A stretch of 64,000 nt of DNA from Metallyticus violacea (lineage: Eukaryota > Arthropoda > Insecta > Mantodea > Metallyticidae), in assembly GCA_030762175.1 (NCBI GenBank), contig CM060831.1, positions 27,911,001 to 27,975,000 of the forward strand, given 5' to 3'. The notes beneath the pieces are model-generated. The model did no database searches. It was not told the DNA's origin and saw only the letters and a program-made list of their open reading frames with translations. Position numbers and translations under genes: made by a program. Position 1 is the first letter of the stretch. Every line of letters starts with the position of its first letter. Positions 1 to 12,790 of the stretch are shown here, in pieces.

Positions 1-477
1 CTTAGATTTCCCGATACGCGTGGTGAGAGGGTTAGAATGAGAGAAAGCGCACAAGGCGATGTGTGATTCACGCATCGGGAGAGCGGAACAGTATTTTCTA
101 GCAATACTAATACATATTTTATTTAATTTAAAATACGATTATGGATAGATTGCGTAATGCGAAAGTAAAAGCAAACAAGAACCAGAAAAGAACTGATCCA
201 GCAAAGGATACAACATGACACATGGGTCTTTCATGATAAATGACTATCTGAGATAATGCCTAAAAATTTAGCTATCACTGTAGAATATAAATTAAAAGTT
301 GTCATTACAATTAAAAGTTAAAGGAAAGAGAATTTGCCTACTGTGCGGAGAAAGCGATACCAGGAGACATATTCTGGCAGAATGTTCGGAAACAGAGCTT
401 TTAAGAAATGAGCATTTACCACCCAATTTCCGAATTCCAATAGAAGTTTGAACGCCTGCCTGGAAGTGTTGGGACAT

Positions 478-478
<1 letters not shown>

Positions 479-531
<53 letters not shown>
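479..531. repeat. (AC)n microsatellite
   Basis: Perfect AC dinucleotide array of about 26 units. Open frames crossing it are only poly-Thr/His or poly-Cys/Val readings of the repeat. Confidence 0.98.
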
Positions 532-533
<2 letters not shown>

Positions 534-854
534 TTGGAATATTTTCTAGCGAAGACCCTACAAAGAAGGCTAATGGCAATAGAAAAGAGAGGGGAGTTGG
601 GGAGGCGAAGCTAGTAAAGGGAAGGAAGTGGGCTCAGAGTTCTAGTCTTGTATGTATATGTTTATATACAATTATTCTTAGAAAACGTGTGATGTAAGTA
701 TATCGATGTGTTTATATATATACACAAAGTTAATCATAGCAATAACGTTATCGTTATTGTGTGTTGTATATTTTGATTGTTACAAGGACGGTATTAGTAT
801 GCACGACCGTAAGGTCAAAGCGACAGTTATACCTTACTTATTTTTACTTTAAAA

Positions 855-1066
855 CTGCTACACTATTATTACATTCACTATTAAATTATTAGCTGCACGC
901 CAACATTTAAATTCATTTACAACTATTATTACTTTAAGCCTCAAAGAGTTCAAATCACTCGTACTCACTACTATTGATGCATCATCAGCATACATGGTAA
1001 GATATACACCATTAAGATGATTCTCAAGATCATTTATGTACAACATAAAAAGTAGGGAATCCATAA
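855..1066 (-). pseudogene. Non-LTR retrotransposon RT fragment (YADD motif)
   Basis: The minus strand reads FMLYINDLENHL and then YADDASIVV about 15 residues later. This is the order of the RT palm motifs 'LLF.LYINDL' and the catalytic 'YADD' in Jockey/CR1-like non-LTR elements. The downstream 'CWRAANNLIVN' matches the 'WF..N.L.lN' block that follows. The stretch is about 68 residues, against several hundred for a full RT, and nothing recognisable lies on either side, so it is a truncated dead copy. The catalytic YADD itself is intact. The clade cannot be fixed from so short a piece. Confidence 0.75.
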
Positions 1067-1908
1067 CATGTCCCTTTGTGACCTAATAATAAAGGGAAAT
1101 TTTCTTAGATACATTGTTCATTGTTAGTTCATAATTTTTACCATTTTATTGTCAATATTTAACAAATATAAACAATAAAATAAAATATAGATAAAATCAG
1201 TTGACTGGCCAAACCTCTTATGCTTAATTGATTTCATTTAGCTTTCAAAAACATGATTTATAGAATTAAAGGCCCTGTGTAGACCAAAGAATATACCCAC
1301 AACATGTAAGGTAGCTATGTATAAAGTCAATAAATTTAACACATGCATCGTTGTTCGAATTACTTGCCATAAAAATAATTAATTTTAGTTTGAATATCGT
1401 TCTTATGTTCCGGTTTTATGTTCGGAAAATAATATGTTGGCAATATTGTTGCAAATAAGTAATAAATAACAAATTAAAAAAGAAGCAATCAAACACTCTT
1501 TCAATTAAAAAAATACGTGAAAAATCAAAGTGAAATAGGAACGGATAGGGATAAGGTATAAACGAATAAGTATGTTAAAAAGAAATCCTGAATTTCATAT
1601 ACTGAGTATGGCATGTGATGTGCTGAATGGGAAGGATGAACTTCTTCCTAAAGAAATCAGCATGGCAAATGTTGCTAAATGGGCACCCATTACTTCGGTA
1701 TCTTCGGAAATATTATTCCGCCTCTAAAATAGTTCTTTCTGATAAAAAACAAAGAAAGATTTTGGAAGACCCTCAGATCAATGAGGAGCTATTCATAATG
1801 ATGGTGAAGTGATCTGGTGAGCCGTCTTGTGGAAACAGTAAATTTAGAGAAAGTTGGCGTTGGGGTGTTCTATCTGGAAACATTGTTAGAAACCTCGTAT
1901 CTGCCTCA
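1067..1908. other. AT-rich stretch, nothing recognised
   Basis: Simple AT-rich DNA. The one open frame (1627-1812, +, 61 codons) matches no family I know and has no supporting signal. Confidence 0.5.
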
Positions 1909-1909
1909 C

Positions 1910-1950
<41 letters not shown>
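1909..1950. repeat. (CAT)n microsatellite
   Basis: About 14 CAT units. The minus-strand frame across it reads poly-Asp, which explains the 123-codon open frame at 1773-2144. Confidence 0.97.
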
Positions 1951-3956
1951 CCCTCATCATCTCTTCCTCCCGGAGGCTTAGGCACAAACGGCCAACCAAT
2001 GAGCAAGGCTGATATACCGAAACATCGTCTAGCATTCCTTGCGTTACAATCCAACTCAACCAAAGAGAGGTATGAAATGCGCTCGATAGGACAGTATTTC
2101 TCTAATTTTGCTGCAATTAAACGTTTGTTTATTTTTCTGTTCACTGTTTGCCCCTGTTTCTACAGTACCACAGAAATGGGCCCCATCATTATGGCAGTTT
2201 CTTCTTAGCTGCAAAACGTAAATGTTTGCTTTTACTCTCCTTGCCACTGCCTCGTATGACAATTTTCTCCGAAAGATCACTTTTCTTCATATGATCTGAG
2301 GAACTGGTTTTTTAATCCCCATGTTTTGTTATTTTTGGAGATAAACAAGGTTTTCCGCTGACATACGATAGTCCAATGCATCATGCACCACGAGAAATGT
2401 AGATCCAAAGTCTTGCGCCCATTCGGATCCTCATCTGCGCCGTTCTTCTATTATCAATACATCTTCACTGTCAAAGTTCATATGGAATCAGACACCACTT
2501 AAATTAGCATTTACTTGAAGAAATTATATGTAACCTTGAGATATATGATTATGTGAAGGCTTTTATTTTAATGTGATAAATTTATTATATATTTGTTAAA
2601 CACACATTTAAATCAGCAGCTTTTAAAGACACAATCAGCTCGAAAAGATTAATGCTTATTCAATAGTAAGTTTATAGTGAATGTTAACAAAAACACGTTG
2701 CGGAAATAATTTTGATTGACTGACTAGCTCTTTACTCCCAAATTGGCTCGCGAAGAGTATCGCTTATTAAATGCTCGGCAATTTGTATACCTTTCTATTT
2801 ATTTTTGTTAATTATAGCAAGAAGGAATACTTTTATTTTATATAAGTTATTTTGGTTTGCTTTTATGTAAGAAACTAATATTTCATGAACGAATACAAAT
2901 ACCTAACACAATGAAATTGTAAAAATAACGGGCGAGTTAACAGGCATTTCAGTGTGAAGGTGAATTCTAAAGCCAATGGAGTAAGATTTTACTATAAAGT
3001 TACGATGGACAGATTATAGACATATCAAATACACGATAGCACACATTCTGTAAATATGGGGCACATTTAATATAAAATTTCAACAGGGACATACGCCAAT
3101 TAGTTTATATTTGACTAACTTCTTCACGGGGGGAAAAAAATATCGACTGATTGCTTTCTCTCTGAAAAAAAATGTTCCGTCGATGAAAACTTGGAAAAAA
3201 CTAATTTCGTTAATTTGGAATATGCGGACTTTAGTATATGGGCATTCAATGCCGAGCTAGAAGACACAATATGACTTGAGACTACTGGATGTGTGACAAA
3301 AAAAAAAAAAATAAGTACTCTACTTCTAGGTACGAAATTGTTTTCTAAACCCGTTTATCTTGGAGAAAGCAGTATTTTTGTTTGTTTTAATAATTTGCAC
3401 TATTGCCATATTTTAATTTTTCAATGCTTTAATGGACAAACCGTTCAAATAAGTACAAAATATTATTTCTACTAATCCTATAAATTTGACTGTGTTTCAC
3501 AAGTCATTGTTCCGCAGAATAAAATTATCTATTTTTCATAATTCTATTTTAATGGATTTGAGAGCTAGGACACGAGAGTTTTTATACAATACGTTCACTT
3601 TAGTGAGTTTTTGTATGAAAAATCTGAAACCTAGGTATGTCACATTTTACAAAAATATTAATTAGTATATGTCGTAGTAGTATAAAATTATATAACTTTG
3701 TTAAAAGTTGCCTAATCGCTCATACGCACACTTGAAGATGATCCAATTAATATTCTCACGATCAATTGTTACATTTTTTCTTCTCGTTCAGACTTTTAGT
3801 TGGTTCGTTGTATTGCACATTTTTGCTGAGTCAATATCTAACGGCAAGCTCCCGAAAATATACCTATCTCATTGTGCTCAAAACAGTTAAAAAGTGTGTC
3901 ATAGTTAACAGATTTTCTACATTTGGTTATGATTTAACTAATAAATAGCCATTTGA
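1951..3956. other. AT-rich stretch, nothing recognised
   Basis: No coding similarity, tRNA-like box or terminal repeat seen. It contains an A run near 3299-3310. Confidence 0.5.
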
Positions 3957-4085
3957 TTATTATTTATCTATTTATTTTATTTATTTAATTACCTTAGCAA
4001 GCGTTAAGGCCATGGGGCCTTTTCTTCCACTCTACCAGGTGAAGAACCAACAAAAATATAGCGTACAATATACAGTTATATGAAA
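3957..4085 (-). mobile_element. LINE 3' end with conserved hairpin
   Basis: The minus strand reads 'cctggtagagtggaag', then 'aaggccccatggcctt', then A/T-rich (TAAA)n-like tail at 3957-3990. The same block order occurs in the 3' region of the LINE ending at 15096 and at 44280-44355. The 'aaggcc...ggcctt' part folds as a short hairpin, as expected for the 3' UTR that a non-LTR RT recognises. No RT coding is joined to it, so this is a severely 5'-truncated insertion. Confidence 0.65.
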
Positions 4086-4226
4086 TACTTAAAAAGCCAA
4101 ATTAATAATGCATGTAAATATTACATGCCTGTGATATATTTTAATTTAGTAGAAAGTTGATAAAGATGATGTTACAACTCCATTTGTTCTTCAATAATTT
4201 TCTCGAGTACAAAGGAAGGAGAAAGG

Positions 4227-4292
4227 TGAGGAGGAGGAGAAGAAGAAGAAGAAGAAGAAGAAGAAGAAGAAGAAGAAGAAGAAGAAGAAGAA
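4227..4292. repeat. (AAG)n microsatellite
   Basis: Purine-rich GAG/AAG array. The plus frame reads poly-Arg; not a gene. Confidence 0.97.
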
Positions 4293-4539
4293 AACGAGGA
4301 AGAATAATAAGAAGAAACGAGAGACTAACTGTTATGGTTCCTAGAGTCGAGATGACAATTTAATTGCTATAAATTGCTTTATGTCCGACAATCTCTGACG
4401 TTAGGAAGAAGAGGGTTCCAGATTCAGGGAACTGACATGAGGTTGAGTAGAACTGTGTTCGGTGACGAGGGATAGATTTCGGGTCCGGATCATATTGGGA
4501 CGGACGAGAATATTTTGTTACTTCAGCCTGGCTCAATGA

Positions 4540-5010
4540 CTGGCTATTTGTGTCCGGGAGGAAGGGATGGGGTGAGAGATACACCAGACGGCCAGGAGCC
4601 AGGGGCATGAGACACGGTATTAAATGCTTACAGATAGAACATCCCGATGCTGGCGGAGCCACCCCCTCCGAGGAGTTCGAACTCCTCAGAAAACCCGCTT
4701 CCATATCAGACGCCGGGGCAGAAACCTTTACAAAGAGCAAACCACCGACATGTCGCGCACAACACCTTCCCCTTGCGCCTGGAACTTTTTAATGTGTAAC
4801 AGAACTAACGGAATGAAAAAAGGTTAATTTAGAGAGCGGAAAATTCGTGAAAAGGCAAGTTCCATCCCAGCGCTCGCCTAAGAGACAAAGAAAAGCACGA
4901 AAAAAAAAAAAAAAAAGTCTGTATGGCAGGCACCAAAGATTTAAATCTGGACCTCCCGAACGTGAGTCCCAAGCGCTACCACCTGAGCCGCTCCTCTGAT
5001 GAGTATTACG
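4540..5010 (-). mobile_element. SINE C copy 1 (tRNA-derived head, GC-rich body)
   Basis: Reading the minus strand from 5005 there is a tRNA-like head with 'gagcggctcaggtggtagcg' (box A-like) and 'ggaggtccagatttaaatc' (box B-like), then a 17-nt T run, then 'gagcgctgggatgg', 'ttttccgctctct', and a GC-rich body with 'aaggtttctgcc', 'cggcgtctgatatgg', 'ctgaggagttcg' and 'gggatgttctat'. The same blocks in the same order occur on the plus strand at 18318-18690. The block order defines a family of at least two dispersed copies. Promoter function is inferred from tRNA-derived SINEs generally. The 3' limit is uncertain, and the open frames here are unlikely to be genes. Confidence 0.65.
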
Positions 5011-7110
5011 CAACATGTTGAACATCTTACTGAATTTATTTTGATTATGTTTATGTTTCTACGGAAGTTTATGTAATTTAAATTAATGTTTCAACTTTGT
5101 AATTTGCGCTACAGTATCCCTGGCTTATTATATTATTTTAATAATTTGTTACGTATATATATATATAACTAAAAACTAGTGATTTGGATGTGATTAATGT
5201 CCAAAAGGGGCAATTAGTATGTCTTTTATTGTTCACAGACTCACGCGCATTTTTTTAACGTGAGAAAACTCTGTACTCTTATTTTTCTTGAAGAAAAATA
5301 AAAAGGAAGGGAGAAATAATGCAATACCAATTTTCGCTCCCCTCAATAAAAAGTGGCAAGTAAAGAAAAACGAAAAGCAAGGAACAGAAATAAAAAGAAA
5401 ACAAGTTTATCTTCCTTTATGTAGTCTGCTTTCTCTTTTGTTTCCTAAATTTTCTTCCTGTTCAGCGTTTCTTTAAATTTCTTCTACTTATTTGAAGATA
5501 GTTGATAACTTTTCTATCTTTTTATTGCAAATAACAAACAAAAGTATAATTATCATTTTAGTTTTTGTTGTTGATTTTATCAGTGACAATGCGCAATACA
5601 GAACGTAGCTTTTGTTTCTGCTGTAGAGAACAAGGGAATATCCGCATTGCCGTGTGCATATGATTGATCAATTTCCGCTGTTGCATGCTTGACTGGCATG
5701 CACAGAATGGTTATGTAAAAGAAAATTTACGTTACCCAGGGACGCCGATCGAATATCTAGCAGCACATGCGACATAAGAAATCCAAGGTCACCGAGGTTA
5801 CTTGTACACTGACCTCTGCACGAACAGTGTCGAAGTATATCACTCAACATCCCCAAATGCAGGAGAAGGATCAGTTCCACCGCGTTGCTTTGTTTACCGT
5901 AAAAAAAAAAAAGCTGCTCATCCCTCTCCGGATGAAAGTTATTGATTGTATAATGATATGGACGCACTCTATATGCACGTGCACTCATATTCATTTCCTA
6001 AATGTTGTTAAAGTTAGCCTTCAGCGTAACATTAATACAGTGTTTATACCTTTTAAGTATAAAGTACTACTGATTAGAACATTTGCATTTAATCGTTTTG
6101 AGTATTTAAGATTTTAAAGCATATTTCATGGTTTTATCAGAATAAAGAGACATTTCACACATTTTTTCAAAAAGTTTGTTTATTTTGAATATTTTAATGT
6201 CCAAAATGTTTAATGCTATGCAGTTTTTAGAAACTTTTTAAAAATTAAACAAGTAATTCTAAATATTTATTGTTAATATTTTATAACCTTATTTTGAAAA
6301 TGAAGTAGTGCTATATATAATGCTGATTCTTGAGAAATAGCTCGAGTAACACAAAAGAATTATTTATTAGTTCTAACTGTTTAGTTCTATGATTAAAAAC
6401 CATGTTTAGCCTTGCATCATAAGTTCTTGTAGACTTCATGTCGTCTATAACACACTACATCAAGCCTTATGGTTTACAATTCTTTAACCGGATTCGGTTA
6501 TTCTACATGCCGGTTTCGCTAGTTCTGTCCACGTTTGTTCTTGGAGCCAGAAATCTTCTGTGATAAGTCTAGAGCCCTGCGTTTGGACGCCGTGAAGCTC
6601 CAAGCAATCCGCAATAATGTAGGCGTGCATAGGGTATTGTTTGGCGGCAACCCATCCCAATTATACAGCTTTCCTGCAGAAAGGAGGCGGCTTCACTGTA
6701 GCTTGAATTGTTTTGAACTCGCTCTATCAATGACGAACCCTTAACGTGTATCCAAAGAGACCGAACGCAGGGCTATATCAGCGTGCAAGATAGATATACG
6801 CCTTATACTTTTAAGAATGACTATTTTATAATCTCTTATCTTGGAATAATGGAATACATATTTCTTTGCTTCTGCGGGGAAAAGTTCAAATACATATAAC
6901 TTGGTATATTCTTCCAATTTGAAAATGAATGACTATGTTTTACCAATCATTATGTTTAGTAAGATATGAACTTTAAAATTAGCTATTGTTTAGATTTATA
7001 TTCTAAGGAATTTGAAAGCTACGTCTATAAAAAACAATATAACCAAATACGGCTGTTTTGGGGGATTTTTGCAGAATAAGTATTTGTTACACTTTGAAAA
7101 ATTATTACAC
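5011..7110. other. No gene recognised; small GC-richer patch at 6490-6780
   Basis: Mostly AT-rich. At 6535-6744 an open frame of 70 codons matches nothing I know. The patch carries an imperfect inverted repeat: 'agccctgcgtttgg' at 6573 and its near reverse complement at 6761-6774. Confidence 0.4.

Positions 7111-7155
<45 letters not shown>
7111..7155. repeat. (TTA)n microsatellite
   Basis: Fifteen near-perfect TTA units. Confidence 0.97.
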
Positions 7156-7156
<1 letters not shown>

Positions 7157-7959
7157 ACTTAAGGATGTAATATTTAAAAAAAATAGTATGCATATCTACA
7201 GTAGTGTAAAAATATATTACAATATAAAAATGTGAGGAAGTTGTTCTAATTTTCCGTCTGATTTCACATAAAATGTATTAATGAAATAAGCGTAAAATAA
7301 ACAACAGACCTGACAATTTCGAGATGATCAACGTGTAAGTTGAGTTTTGGGAGTTCACGTTGAAAGTACACATAAAATAAACATAAAAAATTATTCTTCA
7401 CAAAAAGTCTCGCTCAAATGATATTTTGTATTTGAATTGAAATTTTAGAAGAATATTAGCATTTTTCAACATTAGCTGCTACCTTGGTTAGCGGGTTCTA
7501 GAGTGAAAATAAAATGGAAAATAAGAAAGCAAGAAATTTTTACAGACTCCACTTATTGTGTTTTTAGGAATATCTTTATTTCTATTTTAATTACCTAAAA
7601 ATGCAACACGTTTATACGTATGTATACTTTTCTTTGACACCAGTGTATTTATAAGCCGGAATATTCTGGAAAATTTGAGGCATATAGCTAACCTAAATTC
7701 ATAATGTTTCTAACCTCGAAACATTTAGTTACCAGAGTGCGTGACTTAACGAAAAACAATTTATTTGCCTGGTCTTTACATTCAAATGTTTAACTGACAC
7801 TTATTATATATCCATTTATTGGTGTAATAAGCAAGGTTTTTCCTTGGGAAGAGCGGCCCTTTAATATTCGTTGTGTTTTCAATACCTTTATATGTCGTTT
7901 TGCAAAGTGCGTGTTCGTTTACCTTCATAGCCAAATCTCATCGAGTTTTAAACGAATTT

Positions 7960-8190
7960 TTATTTCATGACTAGAGCTGCTCTCCCTTTTCGAGCGTACT
8001 TCGTGTCCTTGAAAAAGGAAGGACCTGGAAATCCAATAACGAACTGGTGGCGGGGTTACAGCTGGCGGGGCCTCGCCCCGGCCACGGGTGACTTGCTGCA
8101 CCTAACAGGTCAGGCCGCACGCAACACGAAAGCAGCTTCGCACAACTATGTATTTGCAATTCTAACAAGTTCTATTGTCAAAACATAACA
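7960..8190. other. GC-rich island, unrecognised open frames on both strands
   Basis: A sharp rise in G+C in an otherwise AT-rich region, with 'ggcggggcctcgccccggcc' at its core (a potential hairpin) and several CpGs. Plus-strand frame 7967-8188 (74 codons) and minus-strand frame 7971-8168 are both open, which short GC-rich DNA can give by chance. I recognise no family in either. It could be a remnant of a GC-rich mobile element, a small CpG-containing regulatory element, or a degenerate exon. Confidence 0.35.
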
Positions 8191-10090
8191 GAACCACCAA
8201 CATTGCTTTAAGATTATTTGCTCGCTTTATTGAAATTCAATTACAAACTTTCAAAACAGTCTCCTTTCTTTGCGACACAATACAACCTTCTAGCTCTTTT
8301 TAAACACCTTCTTTGATAGTGTGTTTAGCAAACGAAATATCATTATCAAATGCATTGTCAGAATGAACATTTCATATTTTCGCATTTTATAAAGTGTAGG
8401 TCTCAGGGTACAAGATCCAGTGAGTAAATTGGGTTTGCTTTTAGTTTTATGATCCGCTAAATACGAACAAATTGTGGTTTCTGTTGAGCTTTCCTCTTAA
8501 CGAGTACTTTGCAGTGATTGTGTAGATCGTTTCCAAAGCACATAAATAATGCAAACAGTAGCGGATTGTGGTTTATATAATAAGTGAGGCACGTGAGATT
8601 TTGCAATGTGGTACCGTGCATAAACCTCAAATTGTAAACTTTTCATATAATGATATCATCTGTTTTACATCTAAACTTCCAATTCATAAGCACAGTTTCT
8701 GTAATCGGTACAGATTTTTCATAATATAAGGAGAATGTATAAGAAACCAGTAATTTGAACTTTAAAGGCTATTTTATCAAAACCATGTTTGGTGGGTTTT
8801 AGGACTCATGCAGGTGCCACAGAATTGACTTTGGTATCACAAATGTGCCTATACTTTCCTTTGAAGAAGCGTAGTCTTTCTGTCTTTCATTTGAACAGAT
8901 TCCTCCGTGTTTACTCGTGTGTGTGTTCCACGTGAAAGTTTAAACAAAGCTACAGGTCACTGTATTGACGTGCATGTTTATTACACAGAGACTGGAATAA
9001 AATTTCACACCTGAGGCAAGTTATTAAAGCTGTCTACATTTTCCACATCAACCACTTCATAAAGAATAACTCAGAAACGGAAAAGCGCGCTAAATACGCG
9101 CAATTTGTCTCCGCTTAACGACATACATTTGTTATCCCCTCAAATACCCCGAATTGTTTAACTAGAGTAGCCTAACAGGGGTAAGTCATGTTTTTCCCAG
9201 TGTGGCAGCAAATAATAAGGTTTCAAAATTAGTACTTTTTGGAACTAGGTGTAACATTGTCGTAACCATTTAGCCCATAAAGGCATGCACCACCACAGGA
9301 TCTGAAAGCAAGTAAAATACACGTGGATTGTCCGCAAAAGACGTAAGATCGTCCGTGTGTTGTTAGTTCTCGTCAGACATTCCAGTAAAGTCACATGGAG
9401 ATGTTTAAAGAAAAGAGAGGGAAGAAAATATAAACTAATGCAATTTTCATTTACAGTTGGGAGAGGGTAGGTGACTATGTGACCTTATAATAGAACCGCC
9501 TATGAATGCAAATATTTTACTTATCATGTGCTTTCTTATTACTTTTTCTTTTTCACGTGCTATTGTACTCTCGGTGTTACAAAGACCTTCTTAAAGAACA
9601 GATTTCTTTTCAACTAAGAATTTCTTTATAGGGACGTTTTCTCACAACAGTCAATGTCAGGAATTTTTGTGACAACAATAGACGATCGATTAAATGCGTG
9701 CATAGGAACAAAACAAAATAATTCCCACTATTGGATATCCTTATTAAATAAATATCTGTCCGTTAGAATTTTTTTAGTTCATTCTTTCACAAACATTTGA
9801 TTCTGGGATTGATATGTAGCTCTAAAAAAAGTTATGATGATGTTGTTGATGATAGTTCCTTTTACTTTTCAGAGTATTTCCACTCGTCAGCAGTTACCCA
9901 GCCACCATCTTCCAGTCTTCTTCCTGCAGATTACCTCGTTTCATTATTTGCGCCACACAAGATATCCATAGTGCTCTCGACGGTCCAAGCTTCCTCCTCC
10001 CAGAAGTTGACCATTCAAGAAAAATCTTAGGCTATCTCTTCCCATTCCATTCTATTGAAATTTACATAACAACGTAGAGTTCTCCCTTTA
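8191..10090. other. AT-rich stretch, nothing recognised
   Basis: No coding similarity or terminal repeats seen. The 9797-10030 frame (77 codons) has no family signature. Confidence 0.5.
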
Positions 10091-10094
10091 GTCC

Positions 10095-10799
10095 TCCCGG
10101 TAACTTGTTCTATTTTCATCACCTCTTAATTCCTCTAATTTTCAAACCTAAATATCCTGACCCATCTTCAAAATTTTCATGCATCTCCACTGTCTGTATT
10201 TTACTTTTCTGCCTTTCTACTAACGTCCGTCCTTCAGCGTCATAGGCTAATAATTATACTCTCCATTACTGTTCGGAGAAGTCTCTAATTTGTTTGTATA
10301 CTAATATTTCTGTTCCATAAAACCCCATTCAGCTTTTATTAAATTTCTTGTCTAAAGTATTCTATGATCCACATCCTCAAAGCAGCTTCCAGATTCAAAT
10401 ATTTAAATTACTTTATTAATTTGACGATCTCTGGAGTTAATTTAATGTCTTTTCAATCTCCTCCAATAACTAGATATTCTTTTTGTTCAGATTCACCAGG
10501 AGATCTCCAGCTTCAAAAGCTTCTAAGAGCTCCCTAGCCGTATATTTTGCAAATTCTCGGCTTTGGTCTATCACGATCTGGTCATTTACAAACCACAAAG
10601 AAGGTATTGTTACTCCTTCTACTGGCATTCCAATGCTGCCACAGGTCGATGTCAGTGTTCCAGTACATGTTTAATAGATTTTAAATAGAGCTGGAGACAT
10701 GCTGCGGCCTTGTCTTCTTCAGTCCTTTCGTTGTTCCAAATGCATTAAAGATCTTCTTCCCTATCTTCATTGCAGTATGAAAGTTTCCATTTAATAACA

Positions 10800-10800
<1 letters not shown>
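10095..10800 (-). pseudogene. Decayed non-LTR retrotransposon RT domain (FADD-type motif mutated to FVND)
   Basis: Minus-strand conceptual pieces run in the canonical RT order. They are a 'GLKKTRPQH' block like 'G..QGc.lSP', then 'IPSLWFVNDQIVID' in place of '..lFADDQvvi', then 'ARELLEAF...LLVNLNKK' like 'L.eey..wGL.vN..KTe'. They continue to 'LNGVLWNRNISIQTN' and a segment like the post-RT thumb. The reading shifts frame repeatedly and carries stops. The first catalytic Asp of the DD pair is Asn, so the copy cannot be active. The 'ADDQ' style suggests a CR1/L1-like insect clade, but this is uncertain. An AAT array abuts its 5' side. Confidence 0.6.

Positions 10801-10838
<38 letters not shown>
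10801..10838. repeat. (TAA)n microsatellite
   Basis: About 12 TAA units next to the LINE remnant. Confidence 0.97.
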
Positions 10839-11789
10839 TTTGCAACAGACTTTTTATACATGAAAATAATACCTTTTATACAAGTAAGCAAATTATTCAC
10901 GATATTCTAAATTCTGATTATGAATCTCCATAGTTCAAACAATTATAACATTTAAATATCACGTTTTAGTAGGGCAAAATTTCAGAATATGGAAATATGA
11001 CTTTGACCATTCGCAAAGCAACTAATAAAATATGAAACAGCATCCGAAATCTTAGTCATATCCAAAAACAACTCATTACACTTTGTTATACTTGCAATGC
11101 TAACTTATGATAGGCCATGGATAGTAAACTATAAGGTGGAAGGAAACATACTACATTAATTCATCTAGGTTACAGAGTACATTACGAGTAAAATTTTTAA
11201 AATCATTTTCTTGATACGACTAATATTTATTGATATAATTCCACTTTTTGGATGAATAAATAGGAATAGTAACCTTATTATAAGCTCATTTTTATCAAAA
11301 TGTAACAAATAAAAGTTATTCTTACAGAGACAAAGACATTATAAACAATAGATTCCCTTTCTAACTGGAATCAGAAAAAATTGGAGCTTACCGCACGAGC
11401 TGTAATAACAATTGCGCTACTGTGTCCTGTGACCACAACTGCGAACTTTTCCCATCCGAGTTTGTATAACCCGAGGAATTGGAAAATTATCTCGTTGCAG
11501 AGATTTTATCTGTAAGAGGTGACTTTACCAGTTAGGTACTTCTGCCCCAGAATTTTAGTTAGCCGCACTGTAGCGAACGTTTGTTTTATACAAGACATCA
11601 ATGAACTACACGGCAATGATTTCAGAGATTGTAGAGAAATTTTAAACAAGCAATTTTAGATAAGGAGCCTACAGTCTGCAAGTTTTAAAGTTATGGCATG
11701 AAGGCTCTGAAGGATCGGTATGTCACTGATTAATGAACCTTCCTTTCGAAATGATACAGCACAGTAAAGAACGAAAGTTGTGGAGCATG
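10839..11789. other. AT-rich stretch, nothing recognised
   Basis: No open frame or structured repeat found. Confidence 0.5.
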
Positions 11790-11866
11790 TCTCTTTGGCG
11801 CAGTGGGCATGATACTGGCGTCAAGTAAACGCAGAGTAGTAGTATCGAGTTCGAGTCTAGTTTATT
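11790..11866 (+). repeat. tRNA-like relic (box A and box B)
   Basis: 'ctttggcgcagtgggcat' resembles a tRNA D-arm (box A), and 'cgagttcgagtctag' about 45 bases later resembles a T-arm (box B), with spacing right for a tRNA. The anticodon arm does not pair well. Most likely the head of a tRNA-derived SINE or a dead tRNA copy. Confidence 0.4.
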
Positions 11867-12526
11867 ACATATTTTTAACGTTTACTTTTACATCTTATGT
11901 ATGAATATACTTCATCATATAATAAATAATTTACTCGGCAGAACCCAAGAAACTACATTCTATTGCTTTACCATTAGACAGTACAGTCAGCAGGATAGCT
12001 TTCTCCAAACTGTAAGCTACTTAGCACGATAGATTAGTTCAAGATATCAATTTTTATAGCTGAAACTTCAAATTGCTGAAGATGGACCATAGATTACCAA
12101 ACTCAAATTGCTTGTCTAAGACCTTCTACAATAATCTGTAATGATTTCAGTGTAGTTTATTAATAACCGAAATATTTATAATAGATGTTGTTTTACACAA
12201 AAACACTCCCATATTAGCTTTAATTTAAAATCTGAACCAAGAAAAGTTTTAGAGGATAGCCAGGACTCTAACCGTGGATCTTCAACTTACCTGACAATTC
12301 TGCAGGCATCGGTCCGGTAACAATCACAATTTTAAATCCAAACCAACATACGTGCTTTGTATAAAAATCGCATTATTTTTATTGTGTTTCAGAAAACTGC
12401 ATTGTACAAAATTTACAAGCGCCTTATTTTAATGCTAGAGGCATTAACTAGATACCTTTTGGTGATTACTCCACGTACAGCAAACTTTTAGCTTTTCTTC
12501 TTAGGCAATATATTACATTGAAAAGC
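11867..12526. other. AT-rich stretch, nothing recognised
   Basis: No open frame or known repeat seen. Confidence 0.5.
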
Positions 12527-12790
12527 CAACGAGAGCGGCCGAGATCAACAAGGTAAAGTCTCGTAAACGGTAGGTCTGTTATTCGAATCCGCTAAGAATG
12601 TTCTCTTAACAGGAATTTATTTCATCCTTTCTTCAATCCCTACTAGTGACAAATGCAAGACCTAAACTTAGGCCTGGAACTCTAGCCTTCCTAAAAATTC
12701 CTTTCCCCATTTCTCATTTCATCTGATGTTTCCACTGCCAGTGGCGCCGCGGTAGCAAAAACTGATGTTAAACAAAAATTAAAAATAGAG
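12527..12790 (+). mobile_element. SINE B copy 1, full-length but diverged
   Basis: The head 'gcggccgagatcaacaaggt' and 'cggtaggtctgttattcgaa' align with the tRNA-like head of the copy at 38108-38411 read on the minus strand. The body blocks 'cctaaacttaggcctggaac', 'tttctcatttcatctgatg' and the 3' block 'gtagcaaaaactgatgttaaac' follow in the same order. This is the only full-length plus-strand SINE B here. It is the most diverged of the longer copies, so probably old. Confidence 0.75.

Noticed and set aside
1773..2144. 123-codon minus frame with a poly-Asp tract
   Set aside because: The tract is the (CAT)n array; the rest has no motif and overlaps other random frames.
4360..4830. 126-codon minus frame and overlapping plus frames as a gene
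   Set aside because: The region is SINE C copy 1; the similar frame at 18378-18731 is the same repeat, not a gene family.
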